A stretch of DNA of 64,000 nt from the NCBI GenBank assembly GCA_020852965.1, contig JADYZV010000070.1, positions 1 to 64,000 of the forward strand, written 5' to 3'. The notes beneath the pieces are model-generated. The model searched no databases, had not been told where the DNA came from, and worked only from the letters and a program-made list of their open reading frames with translations. A program made the position numbers and the translations under genes. The DNA comes from Pirellulaceae bacterium (GTDB lineage: Bacteria; Planctomycetota; Planctomycetia; Pirellulales; Pirellulaceae). Numbering within the stretch: position 1 is the stretch's first letter; each line of letters starts with the position of its first letter. Positions 34,839-43,765 of the stretch are shown one piece after another.

Positions 34839-36929
34839 ATGAACAGCCAAGGGATAAAAAGCTCGCTCCACCAACCGCTGGCGGCGCACGCCGCCGTTGG
34901 AGTGGCGCGCGGCGAGCTGCTGGCGCGGTTGGGGATCCGTCGCCCCATTGACCTGCTGTTCTTCTTTCCGCGCGGCTATGACGAGCCCGCACCGCTGCAG
35001 GCATCGACACAGTTCGTCGAAAACACGCGCGTCGCTTTTGCAGGGACTGTCGTCGAGATTTCGGGACGCGTGACCCAAACAGGAAAGCACATCTTGGGTG
35101 TGCTGGTGGCTGCTGACGATGGCGGTGCCGTGCGTTTGACTTGGTTCAATCAACCTTTCCGACGCAATGACCTGCGCGTGGGTCTGCGGCTGGTCGCCAG
35201 CGGGTTGCTGCGGTCGACCGTGCTCAACTGGGAAATGGTGCAACCTACAATCACGCCATTGGCCGATGACGAACCAGCGGCACTCGCCAAACCCCTTCCA
35301 CGCTATTCGCTGACCGAAGGGCTCAAGCAAGCGGCGGTGCGCAGCACGATGCAGGAAGTGGCCCGACCGTTGATCGAACATATCGACGAAGTGCTACCCG
35401 ACTGGCTCCGCGAGCGACTGCAAGTGCCCGATGTGCATCGCGCGCTGGCCGACATTCACTTCCCCGAAAACATGGAAGCCGCACTGGCAGCTCAACGGCG
35501 TTTCAAAACGCAGGAATTACTGGTGCTGCAATTGGCCATCACGCTGCAGCGCCAGCAGCGCGAGCTGTCCGCCCAAGCACCACCCTGCGAACCCTCGGGC
35601 AAAATCCATGCCCGCATTTTGAATCGCCTGCAACACACGCTCACGCACGATCAACTTGCAGCCGTGGCCGATATCGGGCGAGATATGGCTCGCGAGCGAC
35701 CGATGAACCGCCTATTGCAGGGGGACGTGGGGAGCGGCAAGACGCTGGTTGCGCAGTACGCGATGCTGCTCTGCGCTGCCTATGGACATCAAGCCGCTTT
35801 GATGGCGCCTACCGAAGTACTGGCGCGACAGCACGCCGACAACTTGCAACGCAGCTTGGCGTCCAGCCGCGTGCGCGTCGCCTTGCTAACCGGCAGTATG
35901 GGCCGCAGTGAGCGCAGAGGGGTCGTCGAAAGTGCAGCGTCCGGCGCGGTCGACTTACTTGTTGGAACGCAAGCCCTGCTATCGTCCGACGTGCAGTTTA
36001 AAGACTTGGGATTGGTGATCGTCGACGAGCAACACAAGTTCGGTGTGGTGCAGCGCGCCAAATTGCGCACCGAATCGCAGCAGCCGCACTACTTGGTGCT
36101 CAGCGCGACGCCCATTCCGCGGACGATCGCTATGACTGCGTTCGGCGACTTGGACGTTTCGACGATTCGTGAAAAGCCGCCGGGTCGCGCACCGGTCAAC
36201 ACCTATATCTCCACCCCCGAAAACTTGCCTGCCTGGTGGGAGTTTGTCGATCGTCAGCTCTCGAAGGGTCGCCAAGCCTATGTGATCGCACCGCGCGTAG
36301 CCGAAGTCGATGCGAGCGATGCGGCCAGCGCCGAAGGTATCTATGAAAGTCTGCGCGATGGGCCATTGAGTCATCGCCGCATCGGTCTGCTGCACGGACG
36401 CCTGGAGAGCAGCGACAAGGAGTCGGTGCTCGGCCAGTTTTCCCGCGGTGATTTGGAAATTCTGGTTGCGACGACCGTGGTCGAGGTGGGAATCGATGTT
36501 CCCAATGCGACTCTGATGAGTATTCTCGATGCGAATAAGCTGGGCTTGTCGCAGTTGCATCAATTGCGAGGCCGCGTATCGCGCAGCTCGCATAGCGGAT
36601 TTGTGTGCGCAGTTGCGGCTGCTGGGTGCGATACGGAAGACAATCAGCGCTTGCAAGCCTTTGCCAAGAGCGATGATGGTTTTGAGTTGGCCGAGATGGA
36701 TTTGGTCATGCGTGGTCCAGGCGATTTGTTAGGCACATCGCAAAGCGGCTTACCCTCGCTGCGCATCGCGAACTTGGTCGACGACGCTGCGCTATTAGCA
36801 CTCGCTCGCGAAGTGGCCAAAGAACTTCTGCGCGACGATCCGCAGCTCGCAGCACCCCAGCTCGATAAGCTGCGCCGTCAAACGGTGGTGCGCTACGGCG
36901 AGTCGATGCAGCTCAGCGACGTGGGCTGA
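34839..36929 (+). CDS. recG: ATP-dependent DNA helicase RecG
   Basis: 696 residues, normal for RecG, which remodels stalled forks and Holliday junctions. The N-terminal wedge/OB domain includes LARLGIRRPIDLLFFFPRGYD. Helicase motifs follow: Walker A GDVGSGKT (about 297), APTEVLARQ, the DEQH box VDEQHKFGV, SATPIPRT, TTVVEVGIDVPNAT and the QLRGRVSRS motif VI, then the C-terminal GDLLGTSQSGLP. The ATG at 34839 comes eight bases after the last GAACYAA unit, so the whole proximal leader is repeat DNA and no Shine-Dalgarno is visible. Any length change in the array would alter this leader directly. Confidence 0.96.
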   Translation: MNSQGIKSSLHQPLAAHAAVGVARGELLARLGIRRPIDLLFFFPRGYDEPAPLQASTQFVENTRVAFAGTVVEISGRVTQTGKHILGVLVAADDGGAVRLTWFNQPFRRNDLRVGLRLVASGLLRSTVLNWEMVQPTITPLADDEPAALAKPLPRYSLTEGLKQAAVRSTMQEVARPLIEHIDEVLPDWLRERLQVPDVHRALADIHFPENMEAALAAQRRFKTQELLVLQLAITLQRQQRELSAQAPPCEPSGKIHARILNRLQHTLTHDQLAAVADIGRDMARERPMNRLLQGDVGSGKTLVAQYAMLLCAAYGHQAALMAPTEVLARQHADNLQRSLASSRVRVALLTGSMGRSERRGVVESAASGAVDLLVGTQALLSSDVQFKDLGLVIVDEQHKFGVVQRAKLRTESQQPHYLVLSATPIPRTIAMTAFGDLDVSTIREKPPGRAPVNTYISTPENLPAWWEFVDRQLSKGRQAYVIAPRVAEVDASDAASAEGIYESLRDGPLSHRRIGLLHGRLESSDKESVLGQFSRGDLEILVATTVVEVGIDVPNATLMSILDANKLGLSQLHQLRGRVSRSSHSGFVCAVAAAGCDTEDNQRLQAFAKSDDGFELAEMDLVMRGPGDLLGTSQSGLPSLRIANLVDDAALLALAREVAKELLRDDPQLAAPQLDKLRRQTVVRYGESMQLSDVG

Positions 36930-36932
36930 GCC

Positions 36933-36999
36933 GTAGTGGACGAGGTTACGAGTCCCTGAAGGTTGGCGAATCAAACGGGCTCGTTGCCTGGTCCACTAC
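36933..36999. repeat. REP-like palindrome between convergent recG and nfeD-like gene
   Basis: Left arm GTAGTGGACGAGGTTACGAG, right arm ending CTGGTCCACTAC, four bases after the recG stop and touching the stop codon of the opposite gene. It belongs to the GTAGTGGACGAGG family and could act as a bidirectional terminator. Confidence 0.85.
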
Positions 37000-37616
37000 T
37001 AGTTTTCTAACGAATCGAGCCCCAATTCTTCGGCAGGGCGATCGAGCAGACTTGCTCCATCTTCACTATTCTGGCTGTCGAGTTCGCGCGAGGCGGTTTC
37101 GTGCGGTGCTGCGGCGCGCACCGTCAGCGGTTCGTCGGTAGCGCGGACGATCAGATTCCGCTCGTGAACCGATAACACGCGCACGTGAGAGCCGGCTTCG
37201 ATAAAGCCACTCTCGGCCATCGCATTGAATCGCCGATGTCCAACGCGCAATTGCCCCGTAGGCAAAAATGCCGTCTCGGCCAGCAGCACGCACCCGACTA
37301 GTTCCTGCAGCGGATCGGCCTCTACCCCAGCCGCCGTCGACTTGGAGCTAGGCAATTTGAGAATGATCCGTCGTCCGAGAGGAGTGTGGGGCCAGATCTT
37401 AATCGCCAGAAAAACAAAGACGGGGATTGTCGCGACAACCAAAGTCAACATTCCCATGCCGATCGTGTTTCCCGAGCGAAAGCCAAACAGCACAGCGGCC
37501 AGTGCGGCGAGCGTGGCTAGAACGAGCAACATTCCGCCGCTCGGCACAAACAAATCGACCATTGCCAGCGCAATAGCGGCAATATACAGCAGCAGAGCCA
37601 AATAGAGCGGATCCAT
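36999..37616 (-). CDS. NfeD-like membrane protein
   Basis: 205 residues. Three to four N-terminal membrane segments (LYLALLLYIAAIALAMVDLF, MLLVLATLAALAAVLFGF, GMGMLTLVVATIPVFVFLAI) are followed by a soluble OB-fold domain at about 105-170 with LVGCVLLAETAFLPTGQLRV and ESGFIEAGSHVRVLSVHER. This is the NfeD arrangement. NfeD proteins usually partner with SPFH/stomatin or ClpP-like serine proteases; neither is encoded nearby. The acidic C-terminal tail is unassigned. Convergent with recG; divergent from surE. Confidence 0.85.
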   Translation of the reverse strand: MDPLYLALLLYIAAIALAMVDLFVPSGGMLLVLATLAALAAVLFGFRSGNTIGMGMLTLVVATIPVFVFLAIKIWPHTPLGRRIILKLPSSKSTAAGVEADPLQELVGCVLLAETAFLPTGQLRVGHRRFNAMAESGFIEAGSHVRVLSVHERNLIVRATDEPLTVRAAAPHETASRELDSQNSEDGASLLDRPAEELGLDSLEN

Positions 37617-37721
37617 ATCGAGAACTCTGGCAAGTCGAGTGAGTGGGCTAGGGCAATGCGTTCAACAGTAGTTAGCCGAGCAATTATTTATAACATCTAG
37701 ACACTCCTCTGGGCATTGTCA

Positions 37722-37745
37722 CTCGCGGTACTCGTTACGAGCCTA
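37722..37745. repeat. Palindromic unit CTCGTTACGAGCCTAC family
   Basis: CTCGCGGTACTCGTTACGAG followed by CCTAC, the reverse complement of the unit at 43599 and related to 22588. It lies in the divergent nfeD-like/surE intergenic region. No promoter was assigned there. Confidence 0.75.
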
Positions 37746-37893
37746 CATAGAAGCGACCATGACATCTCACTGATCGACTCGGCGGGTTATTGAAGTTCTA
37801 GCATCCGGTTATCATGTAAACGATTGAATCCACAGACCGTCGCACCTTAGATGCTTCGGATCGCTCGAAGAAAGTAACCTGACGGAGAATGAA

Positions 37894-38679
37894 GTGCAAA
37901 TTCTGCTGACCAATGACGATGGGATCTACGCACCGGGGCTGGCCGCCTTACGAGAAGGTCTGCGCTGCATGGGGAATGTACGCCTGGTCGCACCGGCTGT
38001 CGAGCAGAGTGGCGTGGGGCATTCGATTACTTTCTTGGAACCGCTGGTCTGTAAAGAGATCTATCGCGGCGACGAATTGATCGGTACGGCTGTCGAGGGG
38101 AGTCCGGCAGATTGCGTCAAACTGGGCGTTTCCGTGCTCGTCGACGGGCCGATCGACTTGGTGGTCAGCGGCATCAATGGCGGCTTGAATGCAGGGATCA
38201 ATGTGCTCTATTCGGGGACAGTAGCCGCAGCCATTGAAGGGGCTTTCTTTCGGCTCAACAGCTTTGCCGTCTCGCTTGAATACGATCCCCGAGCCGACTT
38301 CGAAGCGGCTGCGCGCATGGCCGTGCCGCTGATCCAGCAAATATTGGACAAGAAGGACGCGCCACCGCAGCTCTACAATATCAACATTCCTACCGCAGCG
38401 GTCGAGAAGTTCCGTGCTGGTGGCACGCCTGAAGTGCATATCGTGCCGATGGGAGTCGAGCGTTATGGAGAGCACTACATTCGTCGGCAAGACCCCAAGG
38501 GGCGCGACTACTTTTGGGCCACCAACGATCCGCCGCCACGTCGCACCGACCATCCCACCGACTTGACGATGTTGTCCGATGGTCATGTGACCGTGACGCC
38601 TTTGATGTTCGACATGACCGACACCGCCACGTTTGCCAAAATGGCGCACTGGAAGCTCGAAGTGCGTCAGTCGAGTTAA
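37894..38679 (+). CDS. surE: 5'/3'-nucleotidase SurE
   Basis: 261 residues of the metal-dependent nucleoside-monophosphate phosphatase SurE. The N-terminal MQILLTNDDGIYAPGLAALR carries the metal-binding Asp-Asp pair. SGVGHSITF and VVSGINGGLNAGINVLYSGT are the other active-site loops. LSDGHVTVTPLMFDMTD is the C-terminal family signature. The start is a GTG at 37894 with GGAG about six bases upstream. The stop codon TAA shares its last base with a 6-unit heptamer array. Confidence 0.95.
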   Translation: MQILLTNDDGIYAPGLAALREGLRCMGNVRLVAPAVEQSGVGHSITFLEPLVCKEIYRGDELIGTAVEGSPADCVKLGVSVLVDGPIDLVVSGINGGLNAGINVLYSGTVAAAIEGAFFRLNSFAVSLEYDPRADFEAAARMAVPLIQQILDKKDAPPQLYNINIPTAAVEKFRAGGTPEVHIVPMGVERYGEHYIRRQDPKGRDYFWATNDPPPRRTDHPTDLTMLSDGHVTVTPLMFDMTDTATFAKMAHWKLEVRQSS

Positions 38680-38720
38680 GTTGCTAGTTGCTAGTTGCTA
38701 GTTGCTAGTTGCTAGTTGCT
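38679..38720. repeat. Heptanucleotide array, 6 x AGTTGCT
   Basis: Six exact AGTTGCT units in register, beginning on the last base of the surE stop codon. On the other strand the rotated unit is CTAGCAA, one of the same sequence family as CTAAGAA, CCAAGAA and CCAAGCA at 34-34.8 kb. Confidence 0.97.
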
Positions 38721-38725
38721 TAGGA

Positions 38726-38792
38726 AGTGGACGAGGCCCGCGATTCCGTTTGAATCATTAACCGTTTGGGATTCGCAGACCTCGGCCACTAC
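38726..38792. repeat. REP-like palindrome, near copy of 10756-10823
   Basis: Arms AGTGGACGAGGCCCGCGATT / AATCG-containing right arm ending CTCGGCCACTAC, with a GTTTGAATCATTAACCGTTT-type loop. It directly follows the AGTTGCT array. Confidence 0.85.
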
Positions 38793-38922
38793 GACCAGCC
38801 CCAAAATCCAATATGGACTGAGCAATAGTCGCGAAATACATGGACCGACGGAGTGGTCCACGACTATTATGTTGTTGAACCTGTGAATGGCAATAAAACC
38901 CTTTTTCTTCTCTGGAGTTGTC

Positions 38923-39276
38923 GTGAAACCTGACAAGATGACTTTGCTATTCCCTGCACTTCTCATCGTGATCGGCAGCGGATGGTTGTTGACGACGCTC
39001 AAGGTCGCGCCAGGCATCGATTGGGTGTGGACCTTGGCTTTGGCCGCAGTCGGCTTGCTGGCCTTTGTCGTGGGAGGCTTTAACAAAGTGACTTTTGTGT
39101 CGGGCACGTTTTTTGTCATCACCAGCCTGCTATCAGTCATGCGCCAAACCGGGCGCATTGCACTGGATGTGGAGGTACCCATATTGGTCATTATGGCTGG
39201 TGTACTACTGGTGATCGCCAGGCATCCACGCATTCCACTACCTGATTGGAATCACGAACCACACAAGTCGAACTGA
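38923..39276 (+). CDS. Small membrane protein
   Basis: About 117 residues with four predicted membrane segments: MTLLFPALLIVIGSGWLLTT, VWTLALAAVGLLAFVVGGF, FVSGTFFVITSLLSVM and VPILVIMAGVLLVIARHP. No family recognised. GGAG at 38913 is correctly spaced for a GTG at 38923; an ATG at 38938 and an upstream ATG at 38887 are alternatives. The YggU gene follows 42 bases later and may be co-transcribed. Confidence 0.75.
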   Translation: MKPDKMTLLFPALLIVIGSGWLLTTLKVAPGIDWVWTLALAAVGLLAFVVGGFNKVTFVSGTFFVITSLLSVMRQTGRIALDVEVPILVIMAGVLLVIARHPRIPLPDWNHEPHKSN

Positions 39277-39318
39277 GTGTCTCAGTTCAACGTTGGCATT
39301 CGAGAGGAGGCGATTGCG

Positions 39319-39606
39319 ATGCTGAATCTACAAGCGACTCCCGAAGGTATCTTGCTGTCGGTCCGTGCGGCCCCCGGTGCAAAGAAGAACGCCATCCAGG
39401 GAATCCACGATGGCATGCTAAAGGTTAGCGTCACGGCAGCACCCGAGGATGGCAAAGCCAATGCAGCGATTATCGTGCTCCTCGCCAAGAAATTGAAGGT
39501 TAGCAAGTCGCGGGTACAATTGGTCATGGGCGCCACGCAGCGACAGAAGAAATTTTTGTTAGTAGATGTTGAAGCGGGCGCGGTCGAGCAGTTGATTCCA
39601 AGGTAG
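39319..39606 (+). CDS. YggU/DUF167 family protein
   Basis: 95 residues of the DUF167 family of unknown function. Landmarks are GILLSVRAAPGAKKNAIQGI, VTAAPEDGKANAAIIVLLAK and KSRVQLVMGATQRQKKFLLV. GAGAGGAGG sits about nine bases before the ATG at 39319, which decides the start over the upstream GTG at 39277. Cytoplasmic. Cotranscription with the small membrane protein is likely. Confidence 0.92.
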   Translation: MLNLQATPEGILLSVRAAPGAKKNAIQGIHDGMLKVSVTAAPEDGKANAAIIVLLAKKLKVSKSRVQLVMGATQRQKKFLLVDVEAGAVEQLIPR

Positions 39607-39650
39607 GCTCCCCACTCCCAACTCCTCCACCCCCAACTCCCAACTCCGAA
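39607..39650. repeat. C-rich quasi-heptameric stretch
   Basis: CCCAACT-like units recur with imperfect 7-base spacing (CACTCCCAACTCC, CCCCCAACTCCCAACTCCG). It begins at the YggU stop codon, as the AGTTGCT array begins at the surE stop. Degenerate, so the relation to the other heptamers is tentative. Confidence 0.45.
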
Positions 39651-39663
39651 TTCGCTCGCCAGT

Positions 39664-41370
39664 CTACTTCGCTGCCTGCGGTGCGCGGATATGGAGTTCG
39701 CAATAGCCGGCGCGACAGGCGGCTTGACCTTCGAGATAAGCGCGCACGGCGTATTTGCCTCGCGGTAGATCGGCCGGCACGCGCAGGTCGACTTGGAAGC
39801 TACCACTGCCGTCGAGCGATTGTTCTTGCTTGAGCAGAGTGTGCTGGTTGGCGGCATGATAACGCTGCTGAAAACCCGCGCGCCCACGCTCACTAAACAG
39901 ATCCACACCAAGTGTATCGAGTTCATTGCGCACTTGATCGCGGCGCAATACCAATTCGACGAGCAGTTGGCCCGGAACATCGCTGTTGCCGACGATTTGA
40001 ATCGTCTCCCCGGGTGCGGCCCGCTCGGCTACTTGCAGTGCCAACGGGCCTGGGTGGCAGAGACGCAGCAGGGGATCCCCTAATAAATTCATTTGCCAAA
40101 CATGCTCACGTCTTTCGGCGGCCAAGTCATAGTCGCTGGGGCTCAGTGCGCTGGCAATAGCCCCAATCATCTGCAACTGGTCCATGTGGCCCGAGGTGTG
40201 GCCCGACGTGTGGTTCGATGTCTGATGCATTGCGCCGGGCAGACCAGATTCTGGCGGCGACATTTCTGAAGGCGTATCCTGCAGCAAGCGTTGCTTGGCA
40301 TGTAGCACCACTTCGCCGAGCGTGCTTGCCTGCTCATCAAAACAGCTCGACAGCAGCCCATCGGAGAGCATGGCCAAGCCGTAGGGTCCCGAGACGCGCG
40401 AGGCGGCCAGCGAGGCGATGGGGCCGGTGGGGCTAAGCATCAATTCTTCGGCTAGTGAATCTTCGATCGCATCGAAGGCGCCGGTATAGCAAGCGAGGAA
40501 GACGGCGATCGGCGGGTGGCTACCCACATCGACGGCTGGGACATGTTCATGAGTCAGAATGGGTAGCCAATCTTCCCCGGCGCGAATGTAGTCGAGCGTC
40601 TTGACGTGGCCGTGCCCGATGTAGACCCAGAACATGCCCCCTTGATTCATACGGTCGATGCAGGCCTCGCTGAAACGCCAAGGATCGGGGCAGTAATGAC
40701 TGTCGACGCTAGCTTGCGTCATCGATAGTTCGGACCAACCAGGAATGCGGTCGGCCAGAAAGCGACGAGTGGTCATCTCGATCACGGAGTCGGCAATCGC
40801 ACCGAAACCTCCCACTCCAGCCACGACGTGTACATCGCGTCGCCACGATGAAAAATCACGGTGCTGTTCGAAGGCCATCACCCTCGCCAGCACCTTTTTC
40901 AGTTGTTCGGCCGAGTCGGCGGGGATGCGCCCAATGGCCAACTCGGGTACGTTGTCGCCATCCAAGTCGGCGTATGGATTGTCGGAAGCAATGGTAGCAT
41001 CGCCGCCAAATTGGCTCATGGCGGAGCTGTCGTAATAACACGTAGGGATGTTGACCGCGGCGTCGGCGCTAACATCTCCGGCCAGCAGCACGTAGCGAAT
41101 CGGCTCGGTTTGCGCAGCGGCCACTTGGGCGATCGCCGCGCGAAGCGTGCGGCTGTCGGCAGCGCTGTCGAGCTCAGCGATGCGGTGCCCCTGTGCTTCG
41201 CGATAAGCCTTCCATGGCTGCAGCGCCTCAGCCCAGGCGGCAGGGCGAACGACCACGGTGTCGACCGGCTCGGGGGGCGCTGGACGCGGTTCGGCACCGG
41301 AGAGCGGTGTGCCTGCCGCGAGAGCTACGCAGACAAGCCAACTTAGAAATGTGTCTGTTCGGCCAGCCAT
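39664..41370 (-). CDS. Secreted C25 (gingipain)-like cysteine peptidase
   Basis: 568 residues with a signal peptide (LSWLVCVALAAGTPLSGA). The peptidase C25 pattern covers about 35-330: VVRPAAWAEALQPWKAYREA, YVLLAGDVSADAAVNIPTCY, ADLDGDNVPELAIGRIPADS, the His motif MFWVYIGHGHVKTLD and the Cys motif PIAVFLACYTGAFD. Both catalytic residues are present. The C-terminal part (about 430-568) looks like a beta-sandwich (GETIQIVGNSDVPGQLLVEL). Probably exported and proteolytic; substrate unknown. The 294 bases 41371-41664 upstream show nothing recognised. Confidence 0.83.
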   Translation of the reverse strand: MAGRTDTFLSWLVCVALAAGTPLSGAEPRPAPPEPVDTVVVRPAAWAEALQPWKAYREAQGHRIAELDSAADSRTLRAAIAQVAAAQTEPIRYVLLAGDVSADAAVNIPTCYYDSSAMSQFGGDATIASDNPYADLDGDNVPELAIGRIPADSAEQLKKVLARVMAFEQHRDFSSWRRDVHVVAGVGGFGAIADSVIEMTTRRFLADRIPGWSELSMTQASVDSHYCPDPWRFSEACIDRMNQGGMFWVYIGHGHVKTLDYIRAGEDWLPILTHEHVPAVDVGSHPPIAVFLACYTGAFDAIEDSLAEELMLSPTGPIASLAASRVSGPYGLAMLSDGLLSSCFDEQASTLGEVVLHAKQRLLQDTPSEMSPPESGLPGAMHQTSNHTSGHTSGHMDQLQMIGAIASALSPSDYDLAAERREHVWQMNLLGDPLLRLCHPGPLALQVAERAAPGETIQIVGNSDVPGQLLVELVLRRDQVRNELDTLGVDLFSERGRAGFQQRYHAANQHTLLKQEQSLDGSGSFQVDLRVPADLPRGKYAVRAYLEGQAACRAGYCELHIRAPQAAK

Positions 41371-41685
41371 CGCAACCTTTCGAGCGGTCGGTTTCGTGAC
41401 GCATGGGGTCGAATCGCCAAACGCGGCGATCTTTTATTGTACTTTGTACTATCGTGCGGGAATTGGGTCGGAAAAGTCAAGGGCGATAGACCTCCTTAGA
41501 TGAGATACCATCCACAAAGTAGCAGGTAAAGTGTTTCGACCTCGCGTGGGTGCTCGCCGGAAAGTGTTTCTGCTGCCAAGGAATACCGTTCATCGTTTCC
41601 CTCGGGCTGGTAGGCTCGCCTGCCTTTGGTAGACTTCTACCCTTCTTTCGAAATACTCCTCTATATTGACCAATGAAAGCCAGTC
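41371..41685. other. Divergent intergenic region, nothing recognised
   Basis: 315 bases between the divergent C25-like peptidase and Zn-dehydrogenase genes. It presumably contains both promoters, but no convincing -35/-10 pair, operator or repeat was identified. Confidence 0.5.
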
Positions 41686-42711
41686 ATGCGAGCCATTCGT
41701 CTGGTGGAACCACGCCGCTTCGAAAAGATCGATATCGCTCACCCGGGAAATCCCGGACCAGGACAGGCGCTGGTGAAAACGCATCGCATGGGTATCTGCG
41801 GGACCGACACCGCAGGCTATCTGGGAAAAATGCCTTTCTTTAGCTATCCACGCATTCCAGGACACGAACTAGGGGTGGAAGTCTTGGCGGTCAGCGATGA
41901 TGTACAGCACGTCCAAGTGGGCGATCGTTGCAGCGTCGAGCCCTATATGAATTGTGGGCATTGTTACGCCTGTCGACATGGACACGGCAATTGCTGCCAA
42001 TCGTTAGAGGTTATCGGAGTGATGGTCGACGGTGGATTGTGCGATCAATTCTTGATTCGCGCCGACAAGTTGCATCGGTCACAGCACCTGAGCTACGAGC
42101 AACTGGCGCTGGTCGAGACGCTGGCGATCGGTTGCCACGCCTGCGATCGCGGAGGTGCCACTGAGGGGGATCAGGTGTTGATTATCGGCGCGGGACCGAT
42201 TGGTTTGGCGACGCTCGAATTCACTCGATTGACCGGTGCCAAGATCACGGTGATGGACATGGTGCCATCGCGGCTGGAGTTTTGTCGCCAAGTCTACGGT
42301 GTGTCGCATACCATCCATTTCACGGGTGACGGCAGCGAATTGGAAAAGATGCAGCAAATAACCAGCGGTGACAAGTATGTAGTGGTTGCCGATGCGACTG
42401 GCAATCAGCACTCGATGTCCAGCGCTCTGCAGTATGTGTCTCATAGCGGCTCGCTGGTATTTGTCGGCATCACGACGGGCGAAGTCACTTTCAAGCATCC
42501 GTTGTTGCATAAGCCGGAGATGTCGCTGAAGGGCTCGCGCAATGCCATGCCCGCCGACTTTACGCGGATCATTGGACTCATCGAAGACGGGACGATCGAC
42601 ACGCAGCCTTGGATCACGCATCGCACCACGTTCGATACCATGATTGCCGAATTCGAGAGTTTCACTCGTCCCGATTCGGGTGTAATCAAAGCGGTCATCG
42701 CGCTCTCGTAG
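41686..42711 (+). CDS. Zn-dependent medium-chain dehydrogenase, possible L-galactonate dehydrogenase
   Basis: 341 residues. Catalytic zinc ligands are in MGICGTDTAGYLGKMPF and PRIPGHELGVEV. The structural zinc loop has four Cys in MNCGHCYACRHGHGNCC, and the Rossmann motif is LIIGAGPIGLATLEF (about 166). It belongs to the sorbitol/L-galactonate dehydrogenase group. The gene is followed after 25 bases by a sugar isomerase and then by a tagaturonate epimerase-like gene, so oxidation of L-galactonate (or a similar aldonate) to D-tagaturonate is a reasonable inference. Sorbitol- or gluconate-type activity is the alternative. Confidence 0.88.
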   Translation: MRAIRLVEPRRFEKIDIAHPGNPGPGQALVKTHRMGICGTDTAGYLGKMPFFSYPRIPGHELGVEVLAVSDDVQHVQVGDRCSVEPYMNCGHCYACRHGHGNCCQSLEVIGVMVDGGLCDQFLIRADKLHRSQHLSYEQLALVETLAIGCHACDRGGATEGDQVLIIGAGPIGLATLEFTRLTGAKITVMDMVPSRLEFCRQVYGVSHTIHFTGDGSELEKMQQITSGDKYVVVADATGNQHSMSSALQYVSHSGSLVFVGITTGEVTFKHPLLHKPEMSLKGSRNAMPADFTRIIGLIEDGTIDTQPWITHRTTFDTMIAEFESFTRPDSGVIKAVIALS

Positions 42712-42736
42712 TCGATTTAGCAACTTAGGATTTAGC

Positions 42737-43555
42737 ATGATACGATCTGCCATTACCGTCAGCTTGGTCTCCGAGGCGCGCGGTGGGCCTTTTGTTTTTT
42801 GGGACGACTTGTCCGGTGCCTTTAGTCGCACAGCCAAGCTGGGTTTCGACGCGATTGAAATCTTTGCTCCGGGCCCCGATGCGGTCGAAGACAAGTTGCT
42901 GCGTGGCCTGATCGATCAATACGGCTTACCCGTCGCCGCCGTGGGGACCGGTGCAGGGATGGTCAAGCATGGTTTGAACCTGACCGATTCCGACGCGGGC
43001 CGTCGGCGGCAGGCTCGCGATTTCATTCGCGGCATGATCGACTGGGGAGCTAAGTATGGGGCACCTGCTATCATCGGCTCGATGCAAGGCAAGTGGGGCG
43101 GGGCCATTAGCCGCGAACGAGCGCTCGAACTATTGGCCGAGGCGCTCAATGAGCTCGGTGATCACGCGGCGGCCTGTGGAGTACCACTGGTGTACGAACC
43201 GCTCAATCGCTACGAAACCAATCTGCTCACGACGATGTCCGAGGGGAGTGGTTTCTTGCGATCGTTGAAGACAAAGAACGTACGTCTACTCGCCGACTTA
43301 TTTCACATGAACATCGAAGAAGCCAATGTGGCTCAGGGCCTGCGAGACGCGGGCCGGTATCTGGGACACGTCCACTTTGTCGACTCCAACCGTCGTGCGG
43401 CTGGGCTGGGACATACAGATTTTGGCCCCATTGCTGCCGCACTGCGCGAACTCAACTTCGCTGGATATGTTTCGGCAGAAGCCTTCCCGCTCCCCGACAG
43501 CGATACGGCGGCCAAGAAAACCATCGAGTCCTACCGCAATCTTTTTAAAACCTAG
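42737..43555 (+). CDS. Sugar phosphate isomerase/epimerase-like TIM barrel
   Basis: 272 residues of the xylose isomerase-like (AP endonuclease 2) superfamily. GFDAIEIFAPGPD, a metal-ligand Glu in VPLVYEPLNRYETN, VRLLADLFHMNIEE, LGHVHFVDSNRRAAG and FAGYVSAEAFPLPDSD are the canonical Glu/Asp/His/Glu positions. TTAGGA lies before the ATG. It is 25 bases after the dehydrogenase gene and clearly in one operon with it. The substrate is probably a keto-sugar or keto-acid of the same pathway; hydroxypyruvate isomerase and ketose 3-epimerase are also possible. Confidence 0.88.
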   Translation: MIRSAITVSLVSEARGGPFVFWDDLSGAFSRTAKLGFDAIEIFAPGPDAVEDKLLRGLIDQYGLPVAAVGTGAGMVKHGLNLTDSDAGRRRQARDFIRGMIDWGAKYGAPAIIGSMQGKWGGAISRERALELLAEALNELGDHAAACGVPLVYEPLNRYETNLLTTMSEGSGFLRSLKTKNVRLLADLFHMNIEEANVAQGLRDAGRYLGHVHFVDSNRRAAGLGHTDFGPIAAALRELNFAGYVSAEAFPLPDSDTAAKKTIESYRNLFKT

Positions 43556-43598
43556 AGTTAACGTCGACGATCATCTCTCGCCGCTGTTGCGTCCTGGA

Positions 43599-43623
43599 GT
43601 AGGCTCGTAACGAGTACCGCGAG
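43599..43623. repeat. Palindromic unit GTAGGCTCGTAACGAGTACCGCGAG
   Basis: Direct relative of 22588 and inverse of 37722. It contains the hairpin CTCGT-AA-CGAG. It separates the two-gene operon from the epimerase gene; the remaining 210-base gap shows nothing else. Confidence 0.75.
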
Positions 43624-43765
43624 TTACGGCAGATCAAGTAAACAATAATTGCGATACCAATTGCCAAGCTCTTCATTGAAATGATCGGCATCAAAACAAC
43701 TCCCCTAACATACGACATTAGGCAACTAATGTCTTAATTCGAACTTTTGACTAAAAGATACAAAC

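Noticed and set aside
34821-35381. Minus-strand frame opposite the recG start
   Set aside because: Lies antisense inside the clearly coding recG gene and matches no known protein pattern.
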